Position numbers and translations under genes: made by a program. A stretch of DNA of 64,000 bases from Flavobacterium dankookense (GTDB lineage: Bacteria > Bacteroidota > Bacteroidia > Flavobacteriales > Flavobacteriaceae). The stretch covers positions 62,001 to 126,000 of the forward strand of contig NZ_SNXR01000012.1 of assembly GCF_004362665.1 (NCBI RefSeq), written 5' to 3'. Below the pieces are notes generated by a model. It was not told the origin of the DNA. It worked only from the letters and a program-made list of their open reading frames with translations, and searched no databases. Below are positions 24,511-33,722 of the stretch, in pieces; positions within the stretch are counted from its first letter, which is position 1; each line of letters starts with the position of its first letter.

Positions 24511-25563
24511 TTATTGGTTTTTGGTTTTGTAATGTTGGTTTGGTAACTCTCTTAAAATCTTCGCGCTTTGTTCGGGTGAAATGTCGCGTTGTGCTTCGCC
24601 TAGCATTTCATAACCTACCATGAATTTCTTTACTGTGGCACTTCGCAATAATGGCGGATAAAAATGCATGTGAAAATGCCACTCTGGATGCGAAACTCTA
24701 TCAGTTGGTGTTTGATGAATTCCAGACGAATATGGAAAAGAAGTGTTGAAAAGATTATCGTATTTGACGGTTATGGCTTTTATCATTTCGGCGAAAGCCG
24801 TTGTTTCTTCTTTACTCATAGCGATGATACTTCCAAAATGTCTTTTGCTAATAATCATCGTTTCATAAGGCCATGTTGCCCAAAAAGGAACCACAACCGC
24901 AAAGTGATTGTTTTCGATAACCACTCTGTCGCCTGATTTCAATTCTTGGTCCAAATAGTCTTTTAGTAAACTGGTTTTGTTTTTGTCGTAGTACGCTCGA
25001 AGATTTTTTTGTGTTTTCTCTACTTGCGTTGGCAGTGACGATTGCGCCCAAATTTGTCCGTGTGGATGTGGATTGCTACAACCCATAACACTTCCTTTGT
25101 TTTCAAATATTTGGACATAATTGATAAAATCTTGATTGCCTAATTCGATGTATTGTTCTGCCCAAGTTTGCACCACTTTTTCAATGTCGGAAACTTCCAT
25201 TTCGGGTAAGGTTAGGTTGTGTTTTGGTGAAAAACACACTACTTTATTAATACCGCGTTCGGGTTTTAGTTGAAACAATGATTTGTTTTTTGTTTCGTAT
25301 AAAACATCGTCTTTTAATAGGGCTGAAAAGTCATTTTCAAACACATAGCTATTGGTGTAGTCTTCGTTTTTTATACCATTAGCACGAACATTTCCAGCGC
25401 ATAAATAACAGGTTTCGTCGTGCTCTGGTCTATTGTCTTCAGGAAGGGTTTCGTTTTGTCCTTGCCATGGTCGTTTGGCGCGATGTGGTGAAACTAATAT
25501 CCATTCGTCTAGTAAGGGATTGTATCTTCGGTGTGGATGTTCGTTATGGTTGAAGTGTTGCAT
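24511..25563 (-). CDS. galT: Galactose-1-phosphate uridylyltransferase
   Basis: This enzyme swaps galactose 1-phosphate with UDP-glucose to give UDP-galactose and glucose 1-phosphate (Leloir pathway). The 350-residue HIT-superfamily protein has zinc cysteines C52 and C55 (CYLCAGN). It also has His115 (FSPKHNLTL) and the active-site HPHPHGQ-like motif NPHPHGQIW (nucleophile His168). RVSHPEWHFHMHFYPPLLR lies near the C-terminus. It is placed between galK and the symporter gene. The identification is very secure. Confidence 0.96.
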   Translation of the reverse strand: MQHFNHNEHPHRRYNPLLDEWILVSPHRAKRPWQGQNETLPEDNRPEHDETCYLCAGNVRANGIKNEDYTNSYVFENDFSALLKDDVLYETKNKSLFQLKPERGINKVVCFSPKHNLTLPEMEVSDIEKVVQTWAEQYIELGNQDFINYVQIFENKGSVMGCSNPHPHGQIWAQSSLPTQVEKTQKNLRAYYDKNKTSLLKDYLDQELKSGDRVVIENNHFAVVVPFWATWPYETMIISKRHFGSIIAMSKEETTAFAEMIKAITVKYDNLFNTSFPYSSGIHQTPTDRVSHPEWHFHMHFYPPLLRSATVKKFMVGYEMLGEAQRDISPEQSAKILRELPNQHYKTKNQ

Positions 25564-25672
25564 GTTATTTTTTTATTCAACAGATAGTTTTTATTTTTAA
25601 AACATTAAGAAATTAAGATTCATTAAGTATTGATTTCGAAATTGTTTCTGTTTTTAATCCTGACAGGTTTAA

Positions 25673-26839
25673 TTAATTAATATATTCTGATGTTCCTTTG
25701 GATATTTTTACTTTGTATGCTTTTAATTCGATTCCAAATTGGGAACGATATTGCGCTGAAATCTTTTCGATTAAGTCTTTTTCTGAACCTTTTTCGACTA
25801 AATTTATGGAACAACCACCAAATCCTCCGCCCATCATTCGTGCGCCTAAAACCGAAGTTTCATTAGCTACAGCATCAACTAAAAAATCCAATTCCTCACA
25901 ACTCACTTCATATTCTTTAGATAAACCGTGATGTGTTTCGGTCATTAACTTTCCTAATTGGACAAAATCATCATTAGATAAGGCTTTAACAGCATCTTGA
26001 ACTCGTTTTATTTCTTTAACTACAAAACGACATCGCTTGTATAGGATTTCGCCTAATTCTTCTTTTAGACCTAAAACCATGATTTCTGTACAATCACGAA
26101 ACGTTTTTACTTCAGGGAAATGCGTTTTTATAATTGCCAATCCTTGTTCCACTTCGTTTCTTCTGTCGTTGTATCCCGAAGTTAAGTGCGTGTGTTTTAC
26201 ACAACTATCCAATAAAAGTAAGGAATATTTTTTGAAATCGGCTTTATGATATTCGTAATCTAATGTATTGCAATCGAGTTTAATCACTTTGTTTTTCTTT
26301 CCAAAAACCGATGCAAATTGGTCCATGATACCGCAATTGACACCAACAAAAGTATGTTCCGATTTTTGTCCGATGAGTGCAATTTGTTCTTTAGACAATC
26401 CTAAATCAAATAGCTTATTCATGATGTATCCGATACCACATTCCAATGCTGCCGATGACGAAAGTCCTGCGCCCATTGGGATTGTACTGCTAAAAACGAT
26501 GTTGATACCTTGGTTTACTCCTTTGTTTTTTAATTGATGTAAAACGCCAAGTATATAATTTACCCACATTTTATCGACCGGTTGCAAGTTGTCGTTTAAA
26601 TCAAATTTATAAACTTCGTTTAGGTCTTTGGCAATAATGGCACATTCGGTTGTGGTGTTTTTAGACACAGCAAAACAGATGTATTTGTTTATGGCAGCTG
26701 GTAATACGAAACCATCATTATAATCAACGTGTTCGCCAATAATGTTAATTCTTCCTGGTGAAAGGAAAATGTGTTCTGGTGCTTTTTGAAAGGATTTTTC
26801 AAAAAAATCGGTGGTATGTTGGATTAATTTTTTCTTCAT
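25673..26839 (-). CDS. galK: Galactokinase
   Basis: This enzyme phosphorylates alpha-D-galactose at C1 with ATP. The 388-residue GHMP kinase carries the galactokinase signature GRINIIGEHVDYNDG (29-43). The phosphate-binding loop is PMGAGLSSSA (121-130), and the C-terminal motif is ARMMGGGFGGC. It is downstream of the beta-galactosidase and upstream of galT in the same direction, with about 106 bp of palindromic repeat before it and about 109 bp of gene-free sequence after it. Confidence 0.96.
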   Translation of the reverse strand: MKKKLIQHTTDFFEKSFQKAPEHIFLSPGRINIIGEHVDYNDGFVLPAAINKYICFAVSKNTTTECAIIAKDLNEVYKFDLNDNLQPVDKMWVNYILGVLHQLKNKGVNQGINIVFSSTIPMGAGLSSSAALECGIGYIMNKLFDLGLSKEQIALIGQKSEHTFVGVNCGIMDQFASVFGKKNKVIKLDCNTLDYEYHKADFKKYSLLLLDSCVKHTHLTSGYNDRRNEVEQGLAIIKTHFPEVKTFRDCTEIMVLGLKEELGEILYKRCRFVVKEIKRVQDAVKALSNDDFVQLGKLMTETHHGLSKEYEVSCEELDFLVDAVANETSVLGARMMGGGFGGCSINLVEKGSEKDLIEKISAQYRSQFGIELKAYKVKISKGTSEYIN

Positions 26840-26849
26840 GTTTTATGTT

Positions 26850-26934
26850 CCTGCAAGGTTTCCAATACCTTGTAAGTTTTTAAGATTTTATGGTTTTCAA
26901 TTTATACCTACAAGGTTTTGAAAACCTTGCAGGT
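26850..26934. repeat. Two related palindromes with a CAAGGT core
   Basis: A long hairpin (26906-26934, arms ACCTaCAAGGTTTT/AAAACCTTGcAGGT) and a shorter one (26850-26876, CTGCAAGGT/ACCTTGTAAG) lie between the beta-galactosidase and galK. Such elements look like dispersed intergenic repeats and could trim or protect the operon mRNA. Confidence 0.8.
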
Positions 26935-26945
26935 AGTCGGGTGTC

Positions 26946-29372
26946 TTATTTCTTTTGATTTATTTCTACTGCAGCCGAACGCAATCCATTGGATTTTACT
27001 TCTAATTTCAAATCGCCAACTGTTTTTCCTGCTTGGATAATTACTTGACATTTTCCATTGAAAGCACTTCTTTGCCAAGCGCCATCAGTACATTTATCAG
27101 CTTCGTGCGAACTTGGATCACCATTACCAACGCCAATAATTTTGGCATCGCCAGTTAATTTGAAATAAATCATATTATTTGCATTTGGCACTTCACGACC
27201 TTTGTCATCCACTATTGAAATATTGACAACGGTTCCATCTTTACCATCGGCTAAAACTGTGGATTTATCAGCTACAGCATTTACTTTTACAGGATGAGTT
27301 GTTGTTTCTACTTTGGCAGTAAGTCGTTTTCCGTTTTTAAAAGCGATTGCTTCCAACGTTCCAGGTTCGTAGTTTACTTGCCATTTTAAATGACTGTTTC
27401 TTGGCATGGTTTTCTTCCCTAAAGATTTTCCGTTAAGGAATAATTCTACCTCATCGGCATTGGTGTTTACCCAAACCTCAACAGGTTGACCTATTTTTTC
27501 TGACCAATTCCAATGAGGTGAAATGTGCAAAATATCTTCGTTTGTCCACCAACTTTTATAGTAGTAATAAATGTTTTTTGGGAAACCACAAACATCTAAA
27601 ATTCCAAAATGCGAACTGATGTTTGGCCATTTGTAAGGTGTTGGTTCGCCGCGATAATCAAATCCTGTCCAAACAAAACCTCCAAGCCAGTAATCATTTT
27701 CAGCAGCTAATTTCCACCACGTTTCGGCTTTGCTTGCCCACCAAGGATGCGTGATGTCTTGGTCGGGAACATAGGCGCGAATTTCATCTTTTTCATAAAT
27801 TCCTCTGGTTGTTACTGTACTTCCCATTTCGGTTCCGAGTAAAGGTTGGTTGGGATGATCGCGATGATAATCGGCAACGGCAAATTCGCGATAATTAAAT
27901 CCACGAATTGGAATGACTTCGTTTACGCCTTTGAATTCGTTAGCCATATCGGCAGCATAGGTTGAAGTTCTCGTTGGATCTAATGCTGACTGAATGGCTA
28001 AAAGTGTTTGTGCAATTCGTTTTCCATACTCGTTTCCTTGGATGTTTTGCTCTTCATTTCCGATAGACCATAAAAAAACGGAAGCGTGATTTCTATCGCG
28101 TTTAATTAATCGTTTGAATTGGTCAATGTATTCTGGACTGCTGTTGAGTAAACGTTGTTCGTCAACTACTAACATTCCCAAGCTATCGCAAGCTTCCAGA
28201 AGTTCTGGTGTTGGTGCGTTGTGACTTGCTCGATAGGAATTGGAACCCATTTCTTTCAATAATTTTACACGATAATATTGCATAAAATCAGGAATGGCAC
28301 TTCCAATTCCGGCGTGGTCTTGATGGTTGTTTGTTCCTTGAATTTTAAGGTGTTTACCGTTTAAGAAAAATCCTTTTTTAGCATCAAATGTTACCGTTTT
28401 TATTCCGAAGCGAGTTTTGGTTTGGTGTACGATTTGATTGTTTTGCTTTACCACTGAAATAACTTTGTACAAATAGGGATTTTCTAATGACCAAAGCATA
28501 ACGTTACTAAGGTTCACGTTTTGTTTAATTGTCGTTTTTTCGTTTACCGAAAGTGCTACTTTTTGTTCTGAAGTTTTGCCGAGTTGTTTACCGTTTCTAT
28601 CAGTAATTATGGAATAAACAACTGCGTTGGAAGGTCGTAAATTTTTATTTTCAACTTCGGTTTCTATAGTTACAGTGGCGTTTTTACCTTTTATTTTTGA
28701 ATGTACAAAAACGCCATCACTAGGGATGAAAACTTTATCGGTTACATTCAACCAAACGTGGCGATAAATTCCGGCGCCTTCATAAAACCAACCTTCATAT
28801 TGCGTGGCATCTACCCGAATTACAATGACATTATCGCCTTCAAAATTTACATAATCAGAAACATCATAGGAATTGCCAACGTAACCACTAAAATTAGTTC
28901 CGACATAAAATCCGTTAAACCAAATTTCGGCATTTCTGTAAATTCCATCAAATTGAAGCTCGAAACGCTTTCCATCGTCTTTTTTATCTACAGAAAAATG
29001 TTTGCGATACCAACCAATACTCGTTTCTGGATAAGCTCCGCCAACAGGTTTGTAACCGTGACTGTCCATTTCAACTTGGTCTGATTTTACAAAAGGAAGT
29101 TCGACAACCCAATCGTGTGGCACGTTGATTTTCTTCCAAGTAGTATCGACAAATTTTGGATTTACTATGGTCGTTGCAAACACATTTGATTTATGAAGCA
29201 AGGCTGTTTTTCCATAATCGAAATCTTTGGAAACATCGGCAGCATTTCCGAAATGAAATCTCCAATCTTCGTCTAAACTGATTTTCTTTTGTGCATTTGC
29301 TTGAAATCCAACGAATAAAAAAGAAATTAGAAAAGCGATTTTTGTTGGATGAAATATTGAGATTTTAGTCAT
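26946..29372 (-). CDS. GH2 beta-galactosidase, exported
   Basis: This enzyme hydrolyses terminal beta-galactosides released from galactan or galacto-oligosaccharides. The 808-residue protein has a signal peptide ending near FQANA (about 1-27). A GH2 sugar-binding jelly roll, an immunoglobulin-like domain and the TIM barrel follow, with acid/base Glu440 (SIGNEEQN) and nucleophile Glu515 (LLGTEMGS). C-terminal beta domains of the DUF4982/BIG type follow (about 620-805). Export to the periplasm is likely. Related GH2 members cut other beta-glycosides; the galactan context supports beta-galactosidase. Confidence 0.9.
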   Translation of the reverse strand: MTKISIFHPTKIAFLISFLFVGFQANAQKKISLDEDWRFHFGNAADVSKDFDYGKTALLHKSNVFATTIVNPKFVDTTWKKINVPHDWVVELPFVKSDQVEMDSHGYKPVGGAYPETSIGWYRKHFSVDKKDDGKRFELQFDGIYRNAEIWFNGFYVGTNFSGYVGNSYDVSDYVNFEGDNVIVIRVDATQYEGWFYEGAGIYRHVWLNVTDKVFIPSDGVFVHSKIKGKNATVTIETEVENKNLRPSNAVVYSIITDRNGKQLGKTSEQKVALSVNEKTTIKQNVNLSNVMLWSLENPYLYKVISVVKQNNQIVHQTKTRFGIKTVTFDAKKGFFLNGKHLKIQGTNNHQDHAGIGSAIPDFMQYYRVKLLKEMGSNSYRASHNAPTPELLEACDSLGMLVVDEQRLLNSSPEYIDQFKRLIKRDRNHASVFLWSIGNEEQNIQGNEYGKRIAQTLLAIQSALDPTRTSTYAADMANEFKGVNEVIPIRGFNYREFAVADYHRDHPNQPLLGTEMGSTVTTRGIYEKDEIRAYVPDQDITHPWWASKAETWWKLAAENDYWLGGFVWTGFDYRGEPTPYKWPNISSHFGILDVCGFPKNIYYYYKSWWTNEDILHISPHWNWSEKIGQPVEVWVNTNADEVELFLNGKSLGKKTMPRNSHLKWQVNYEPGTLEAIAFKNGKRLTAKVETTTHPVKVNAVADKSTVLADGKDGTVVNISIVDDKGREVPNANNMIYFKLTGDAKIIGVGNGDPSSHEADKCTDGAWQRSAFNGKCQVIIQAGKTVGDLKLEVKSNGLRSAAVEINQKK

Positions 29373-29416
29373 AGTTTTTATTTTTTGCCACAGATTTTCA
29401 CAGATTAAACGGATTT

Positions 29417-30442
29417 TTATTCTTTAAAAGCATCTAAAGCAGGAGAAGGTTTTCCGTCAGCTTGCCAAGCACTTAATGCGTAATGGCTCCAACTTCTTGC
29501 ACCTTGTGGTTCCCAATACATTACGCCTAAACCACGATTATTTGGCACTTTTTTAACGGCTTCAATAGTAGCTTTTAATAGTTCGTAGGTGTTTTGAACT
29601 TTATCGTCTTCGCCTCCAACTTCTACAATCATCACGTCTTTATTGTAGCGTTTTACCATATCGTTTAAGTTGAATTCTAAATCGGCAATGGTTTCTGAAT
29701 AATCTTTTTTAATCCAATACGGATAATACGACAATCCGATGATGTCATAACGTACTTTTTGAGCAGTAGCATTATCAAAGAATGTTCTGAATTTTGCGTT
29801 GTTGTTTCCTTCATCAACATGAACAATCACTTTGATGTTTTGGTCCACAGCTTTGACTGCATCATAACCTTTATTTAGTAATTGTCCGAGTTGTTTCCAG
29901 TTGTCAGTACTTCCATCTGGCCAAAGCATTCCACCAGGAATTTCGTTACCTACTTGAACCCATTCTGGTGTTACGCCTGCTTTTTTTAGAGACGAAATCA
30001 CATCAAAAGTATGGTTGTAAACATCGTCCAAAAGTTCTGGAAACGAATGTTTTTCCCAAGCTTTTGGTTTGAATTGCTTGGCAGGATCAGCCCAGGAGTC
30101 GGAATAATGGAAATTAATCATTACTCGCATTCCCATTTTTTTCGCACGCAATGCCATGATGATGGTTTCTTCTTTACTACAATGTCCGCTAGCTTTGTCG
30201 TCATTTGGATTTACCCAAACACGAAGACGAATGGAGTTCATTCCTCTGTCTTTTAGCAATTGTAAACAGTCGGTTTCTTTACCATCTTGGTCATAAAATT
30301 TATAACCTGTGGCTTCCATTTGAGGCAACCAACCTACGTCAGCACCTTTTGAAAAAACAGTTTGAGCTTTTGCCAAACTGAAATGGAATATTGAAAGTAC
30401 TATTGCCCATTTTAATGACAAAACGTATTGATTTGTTCTCAT
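29417..30442 (-). CDS. GH53 endo-beta-1,4-galactanase (secreted)
   Basis: This enzyme cuts the beta-1,4-galactan backbone of pectic arabinogalactan side chains. The 341-residue protein has a cleavable signal (FSLAKAQ, about 1-27) and a GH53 TIM barrel. The acid/base is Glu167 (VQVGNEIPGGMLWPDG) and the nucleophile Glu274 (MIVEVGG). The conserved RLRVWVNP and NFHYSDSWADP segments are present. It starts 2 nt after the lipoprotein GH53 gene at 30445, so the pair is translated together. With no lipobox it is likely periplasmic or released. Confidence 0.92.
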   Translation of the reverse strand: MRTNQYVLSLKWAIVLSIFHFSLAKAQTVFSKGADVGWLPQMEATGYKFYDQDGKETDCLQLLKDRGMNSIRLRVWVNPNDDKASGHCSKEETIIMALRAKKMGMRVMINFHYSDSWADPAKQFKPKAWEKHSFPELLDDVYNHTFDVISSLKKAGVTPEWVQVGNEIPGGMLWPDGSTDNWKQLGQLLNKGYDAVKAVDQNIKVIVHVDEGNNNAKFRTFFDNATAQKVRYDIIGLSYYPYWIKKDYSETIADLEFNLNDMVKRYNKDVMIVEVGGEDDKVQNTYELLKATIEAVKKVPNNRGLGVMYWEPQGARSWSHYALSAWQADGKPSPALDAFKE

Positions 30443-30444
30443 AT

Positions 30445-31512
30445 TTATTCTTTGCTAAATGCTTCCATCGCTGGAAGTGCGTTAAAATTAAAATCCCAAA
30501 GCGCTTGGTTTTCCCACGAAGAACCGTTCGTAGACTCGTTTCCACGAAAGGCTACCCATTCTGAACCCCAATAGCAAAAACCAATACCGTTTGTAGTATC
30601 TTTTACAAGATTTTTTATAGCCAAAAGATAGCTTTTTTGACCTGCTGGAGTTGCAGGATAAGTAGTAATTAGTTGGCTTTCTAATCCCATAATGTTGTTG
30701 GTCCAATCGTTCCAACCCAGTGTAAAAGGATAAGCAGTTTCAGCTAAAATGACTTTTTTATTGTGCGTTGCGCTTAACGAATTGATGGTGTTTTTTACGA
30801 CATTCAAATCTTTTCCGTGCCAAATTGGATAGTATGACAAGCCGATGTAATCATAATCCACAGAAGCTACTTTATTGAAAAACCAATCAGAACCAGAAGT
30901 TCCTGCAAAATGAAGCATTATCTTGGTGGTTGATGATTTGCTTCTAACCGCTGCAACAGCACTTTGAACAAGCTGTACATATTGACTTTCGTTGGTAGTA
31001 ATTTTGCCTTCTGGCCAAAGCATACCATCGTTAGTTTCGTTCCCAATTTGAATAATGTCTGGATTGATTTCGGTCATGATTTGCGTGGTATAGTTAGCCA
31101 CTTCCGTTTTTAAATTGGTGAAATTCAAACTAGCCCATTCTGCTGGTTTTTCTTGATTAGCTGGATCAGCCCAAGTATCCGAGTAGTGAACTGTAAGCCA
31201 AACTTTCATTCCTGCTTGTTTGATGCGTTGTGCAAACGTTTTCACTTCGTTAAATCCAGAATGTGCATTGATTGGATTTTTCCAAAGACGAACTCTAATG
31301 GTATTGCAACCTGCATTTTTTAGCGTTGTTAATGCGTTTTCAGAAATGTTGTTGTTTTTATAAACAGTTCCTTCGCTTTCTATCAAAGGCAAATAAGACA
31401 TGTCTGCCGCTCGAATGAAGTTGTCTTCAACAATTGGTTCTGTTTCGTCTTTGCTGTCGGAAGAGCAAGAGCAAAAAGTAATTGCAAAAAGTAGTACGAT
31501 TAAATTTTTCAT
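30445..31512 (-). CDS. GH53 endo-beta-1,4-galactanase, surface lipoprotein
   Basis: This is the second GH53 enzyme of the locus, 355 residues. It carries a lipoprotein signal (Cys16 in FCSC) followed by SSDSKDETE, an acidic stretch like the Bacteroidota signal that sends lipoproteins to the cell surface. The barrel has acid/base Glu159 (IQIGNETNDGMLWPEG) and nucleophile Glu258 (VILAETAYP). It overlaps galM by 4 nt (ATGA). It probably makes the first cuts outside the cell, while the 29417 paralogue works on smaller products. Confidence 0.92.
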   Translation of the reverse strand: MKNLIVLLFAITFCSCSSDSKDETEPIVEDNFIRAADMSYLPLIESEGTVYKNNNISENALTTLKNAGCNTIRVRLWKNPINAHSGFNEVKTFAQRIKQAGMKVWLTVHYSDTWADPANQEKPAEWASLNFTNLKTEVANYTTQIMTEINPDIIQIGNETNDGMLWPEGKITTNESQYVQLVQSAVAAVRSKSSTTKIMLHFAGTSGSDWFFNKVASVDYDYIGLSYYPIWHGKDLNVVKNTINSLSATHNKKVILAETAYPFTLGWNDWTNNIMGLESQLITTYPATPAGQKSYLLAIKNLVKDTTNGIGFCYWGSEWVAFRGNESTNGSSWENQALWDFNFNALPAMEAFSKE

Positions 31513-32546
31513 AGCGTTTCAAATTTAAATAATGTTTGGTGATAATATTTTTCGTCTTTTCTCAAAATTGCATTTGGAAAATGACTGTGGTTTGGCGCAT
31601 CTGGGAAATTTTGCGTTTCAAAACATATGCCACTTTTGGTGTTGTAATCGATATTGTTTTTCCCTTTGATTTGGTTGAAACAATTTCCACCTATATAAAT
31701 GTGAACCGAAGGTTGATTGGAAAAAACGGTCATTTTTATATTGGACGTTTCGCTTAACAAACTTCCAACTTCATTTTCTTTGGACACAAAAGTAGTGTCT
31801 ATAATTTCAGGACAGTTTTTGAACTCTTTGAAATCAAATTCATGATTGTCTAAAGGTGTAAAATTTCCTGTTGGTATGAGTTCGTCGTTGGTCTCAAGAA
31901 TTAAATTAGAATTTATTTTTAGTTTGTGATTGAGAATATCGCTTGCATTTCCGTTGAGATTAAAATAACTGTGTTGTGTTAAATTGATGATAGTGTCTTC
32001 CGTAGTTGTCGCTAAAAAAGTGACTTTTAGTTCATTATTTTCAGTTAAAAGATACGTAACTTGAACGGTCAATTCTCCTGGATAATTATCATCGGTTGAT
32101 AAACTTACACATTCAAAACAAACTGAATTTTCGTCTTGATTTTTCATTCTCCAGATGACTTTGCTCAATCCTTTTTTTCCACCATGAAGATGATTTTCGC
32201 CGTGATTTTTTGCTAACTGGTAGTTGTTTTCAATGATAGAAAAACTTCCTTTGTTAATTCGTCCAGCATATCGTCCAACTACTGTTCCAAAATATGGCGC
32301 GCTTGGTAAATCGAAAGAATTTATATAATCTTCGAGTTTTTCAAAACCCAAAACCACATCTATTTTCTCACCTTTTGGCATCGGAATTTTTAAAGATGAA
32401 ATCGTTGCGCCAAAATCAATTGCGGTCAATTCCATTCCTTTTGAATTGCGAATGGTGTGACTAAATACTTCTTTCACTTCGGTAATAAAACCATAGGATT
32501 TCGTATTTATTACCGGTTCAATTTGTGAAAAATGATTTTTTTGCAT
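31509..32546 (-). CDS. galM: Aldose 1-epimerase (galactose mutarotase)
   Basis: This enzyme interconverts alpha and beta anomers of galactose so that galactokinase can use it. The 345-residue protein has the galactose mutarotase fold, with NHGENHLHGGKKGL (catalytic-site His) and NLTQHSYFNLNG. The nucleophile/base region is near GICFETQNFPDAPNH. No signal peptide was seen, so it acts in the cytosol. It is the first gene of the leftward galactan operon, with a perfect -7 element upstream and a divergent GntR-type regulator. Confidence 0.94.
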   Translation of the reverse strand: MQKNHFSQIEPVINTKSYGFITEVKEVFSHTIRNSKGMELTAIDFGATISSLKIPMPKGEKIDVVLGFEKLEDYINSFDLPSAPYFGTVVGRYAGRINKGSFSIIENNYQLAKNHGENHLHGGKKGLSKVIWRMKNQDENSVCFECVSLSTDDNYPGELTVQVTYLLTENNELKVTFLATTTEDTIINLTQHSYFNLNGNASDILNHKLKINSNLILETNDELIPTGNFTPLDNHEFDFKEFKNCPEIIDTTFVSKENEVGSLLSETSNIKMTVFSNQPSVHIYIGGNCFNQIKGKNNIDYNTKSGICFETQNFPDAPNHSHFPNAILRKDEKYYHQTLFKFETL

Positions 32547-32568
32547 AGCTATTTTATCAATGTGTTAA

Positions 32569-32636
32569 CAAAAATAGGATTTAATGTTATTTAACCATAC
32601 TACTACCTACCAGTTTATTCGTATCTTGCCACCAGT
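32569..32636 (-). promoter_or_regulatory. Promoter and candidate operator of the galactan operon
   Basis: A perfect -7 TATTTTTG on the minus strand (32576-32569) precedes galM. Two ACTGGT elements on the same strand (ACCAGT at 32609-32614 and 32631-32636 on the plus strand) lie 22 bp apart just upstream. They are candidate sites for the divergent regulator. Confidence 0.5.
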
Positions 32637-32672
32637 TATATCGTTTTCGTAATTGGAATAGTAATTAAAAAG

Positions 32673-33671
32673 ATGAAAATAATTTCGATAAATCAGCAGT
32701 CCAATCAGCCGAAGTACAAGCAAATAGTACTTTCGGTAGAAATTGCCATAGCCGAAAAAAGGTTGCAGCGCAACGACAAATTACCATCGGTGAATAAAGT
32801 AAGTTTAGAGTTCTCCATTTCGCGAGATACGGTTTTATTGGCGTATGAAGAATTAAAAAAACGCGGTATTATTTATGCCATTTTAGGAAAAGGATATTAT
32901 GTAAAAAGTGTGGAATTTAGTTTTGAGCAACGCATATTTTTGCTTTTTGATGAGCTGAATGCTTTTAAAGAAGATATTTATAATTCGTTTTTGGAAGTGA
33001 TGGACAACAAGGCACAAGTTGATATTTTCTTTCATCATTTTAATATCGAAATGTTCAAGAAATTGATTTATGAAAGCAACGGAAACTATTCAAAATATAT
33101 CATTATGCCTACCAATTTGGTTGGTTCTGCTGCAATTATAAAAATGTTACCTAAACAAGATGTTTATATTTTGGATCAAACCAATGCAGAATTACACGAT
33201 TTCCCATCTGTGCATCAGCATTTTATAAAAGACATGTATGATGGTTTAATGAAAGGAAAATCGTTATTGGAAAAATATAGTAAACTGGTGTTGATTTTCC
33301 CAGGAAATAAAGAACCTATTGGAATGGTTGATGGCTTCAATCAATTTTGTGTTGAACATCATTTTGAACATCAAATCATTACTTCGTTTGAAGAACAACT
33401 GATTGCAAAAGGTGATGTTTATATTATTCCAACGGATAGACATTTGGTGAATGTCATCGAACAATCCAAGAGGCAAAATTTAGAAATTGGAAAAGATTTT
33501 GGCATCATTTCCTATAATGATACACCTTTGAAAAAGGTGGTTGAAAACGGCATTACAACAATCTCAACCGATTTTAAAGCGATGGGAAAAACATTGGCGA
33601 AAATGCTACTTCACTCGAGTAAAGAACAAATCGAAAACCCTTCGGATTTGATTATTAGGAAGTCGTTGTAA
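32673..33671 (+). CDS. GntR/LacI-hybrid transcriptional regulator of the galactan locus
   Basis: The 332-residue protein has an N-terminal GntR winged helix (residues about 10-75, RNDKLPSVNKVSLEFSIS and TVLLAYEELKKRGII). It is joined to a LacI-like periplasmic-binding domain with DFGIISYNDTPL and a helix-strand pattern to the end. Such hybrids regulate sugar loci in Bacteroidota. It is divergent from galM, so it probably senses galactose, arabinose or a derivative and controls the leftward operon. The ligand is inferred only from position. Confidence 0.85.
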   Translation: MKIISINQQSNQPKYKQIVLSVEIAIAEKRLQRNDKLPSVNKVSLEFSISRDTVLLAYEELKKRGIIYAILGKGYYVKSVEFSFEQRIFLLFDELNAFKEDIYNSFLEVMDNKAQVDIFFHHFNIEMFKKLIYESNGNYSKYIIMPTNLVGSAAIIKMLPKQDVYILDQTNAELHDFPSVHQHFIKDMYDGLMKGKSLLEKYSKLVLIFPGNKEPIGMVDGFNQFCVEHHFEHQIITSFEEQLIAKGDVYIIPTDRHLVNVIEQSKRQNLEIGKDFGIISYNDTPLKKVVENGITTISTDFKAMGKTLAKMLLHSSKEQIENPSDLIIRKSL

Positions 33672-33675
33672 ATAA

Positions 33676-33703
33676 AAAAGCGCAACCATAAAGTTGCGCT
33701 TTT
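33676..33703. terminator. Bidirectional terminator
   Basis: The stem AAAAGCGCAAC/GTTGCGCTTTT with a 6-nt loop and T-rich tail lies between the regulator gene and the convergent peptidase gene. Confidence 0.9.
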
Positions 33704-33722
33704 AGTTTATTCTAAAAATGTA

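Noticed and set aside
28701..29084. Open frame of 127 codons antisense to the beta-galactosidase
   Set aside because: It is a shadow of the GH2 gene, with no motif, start context or operon partner.
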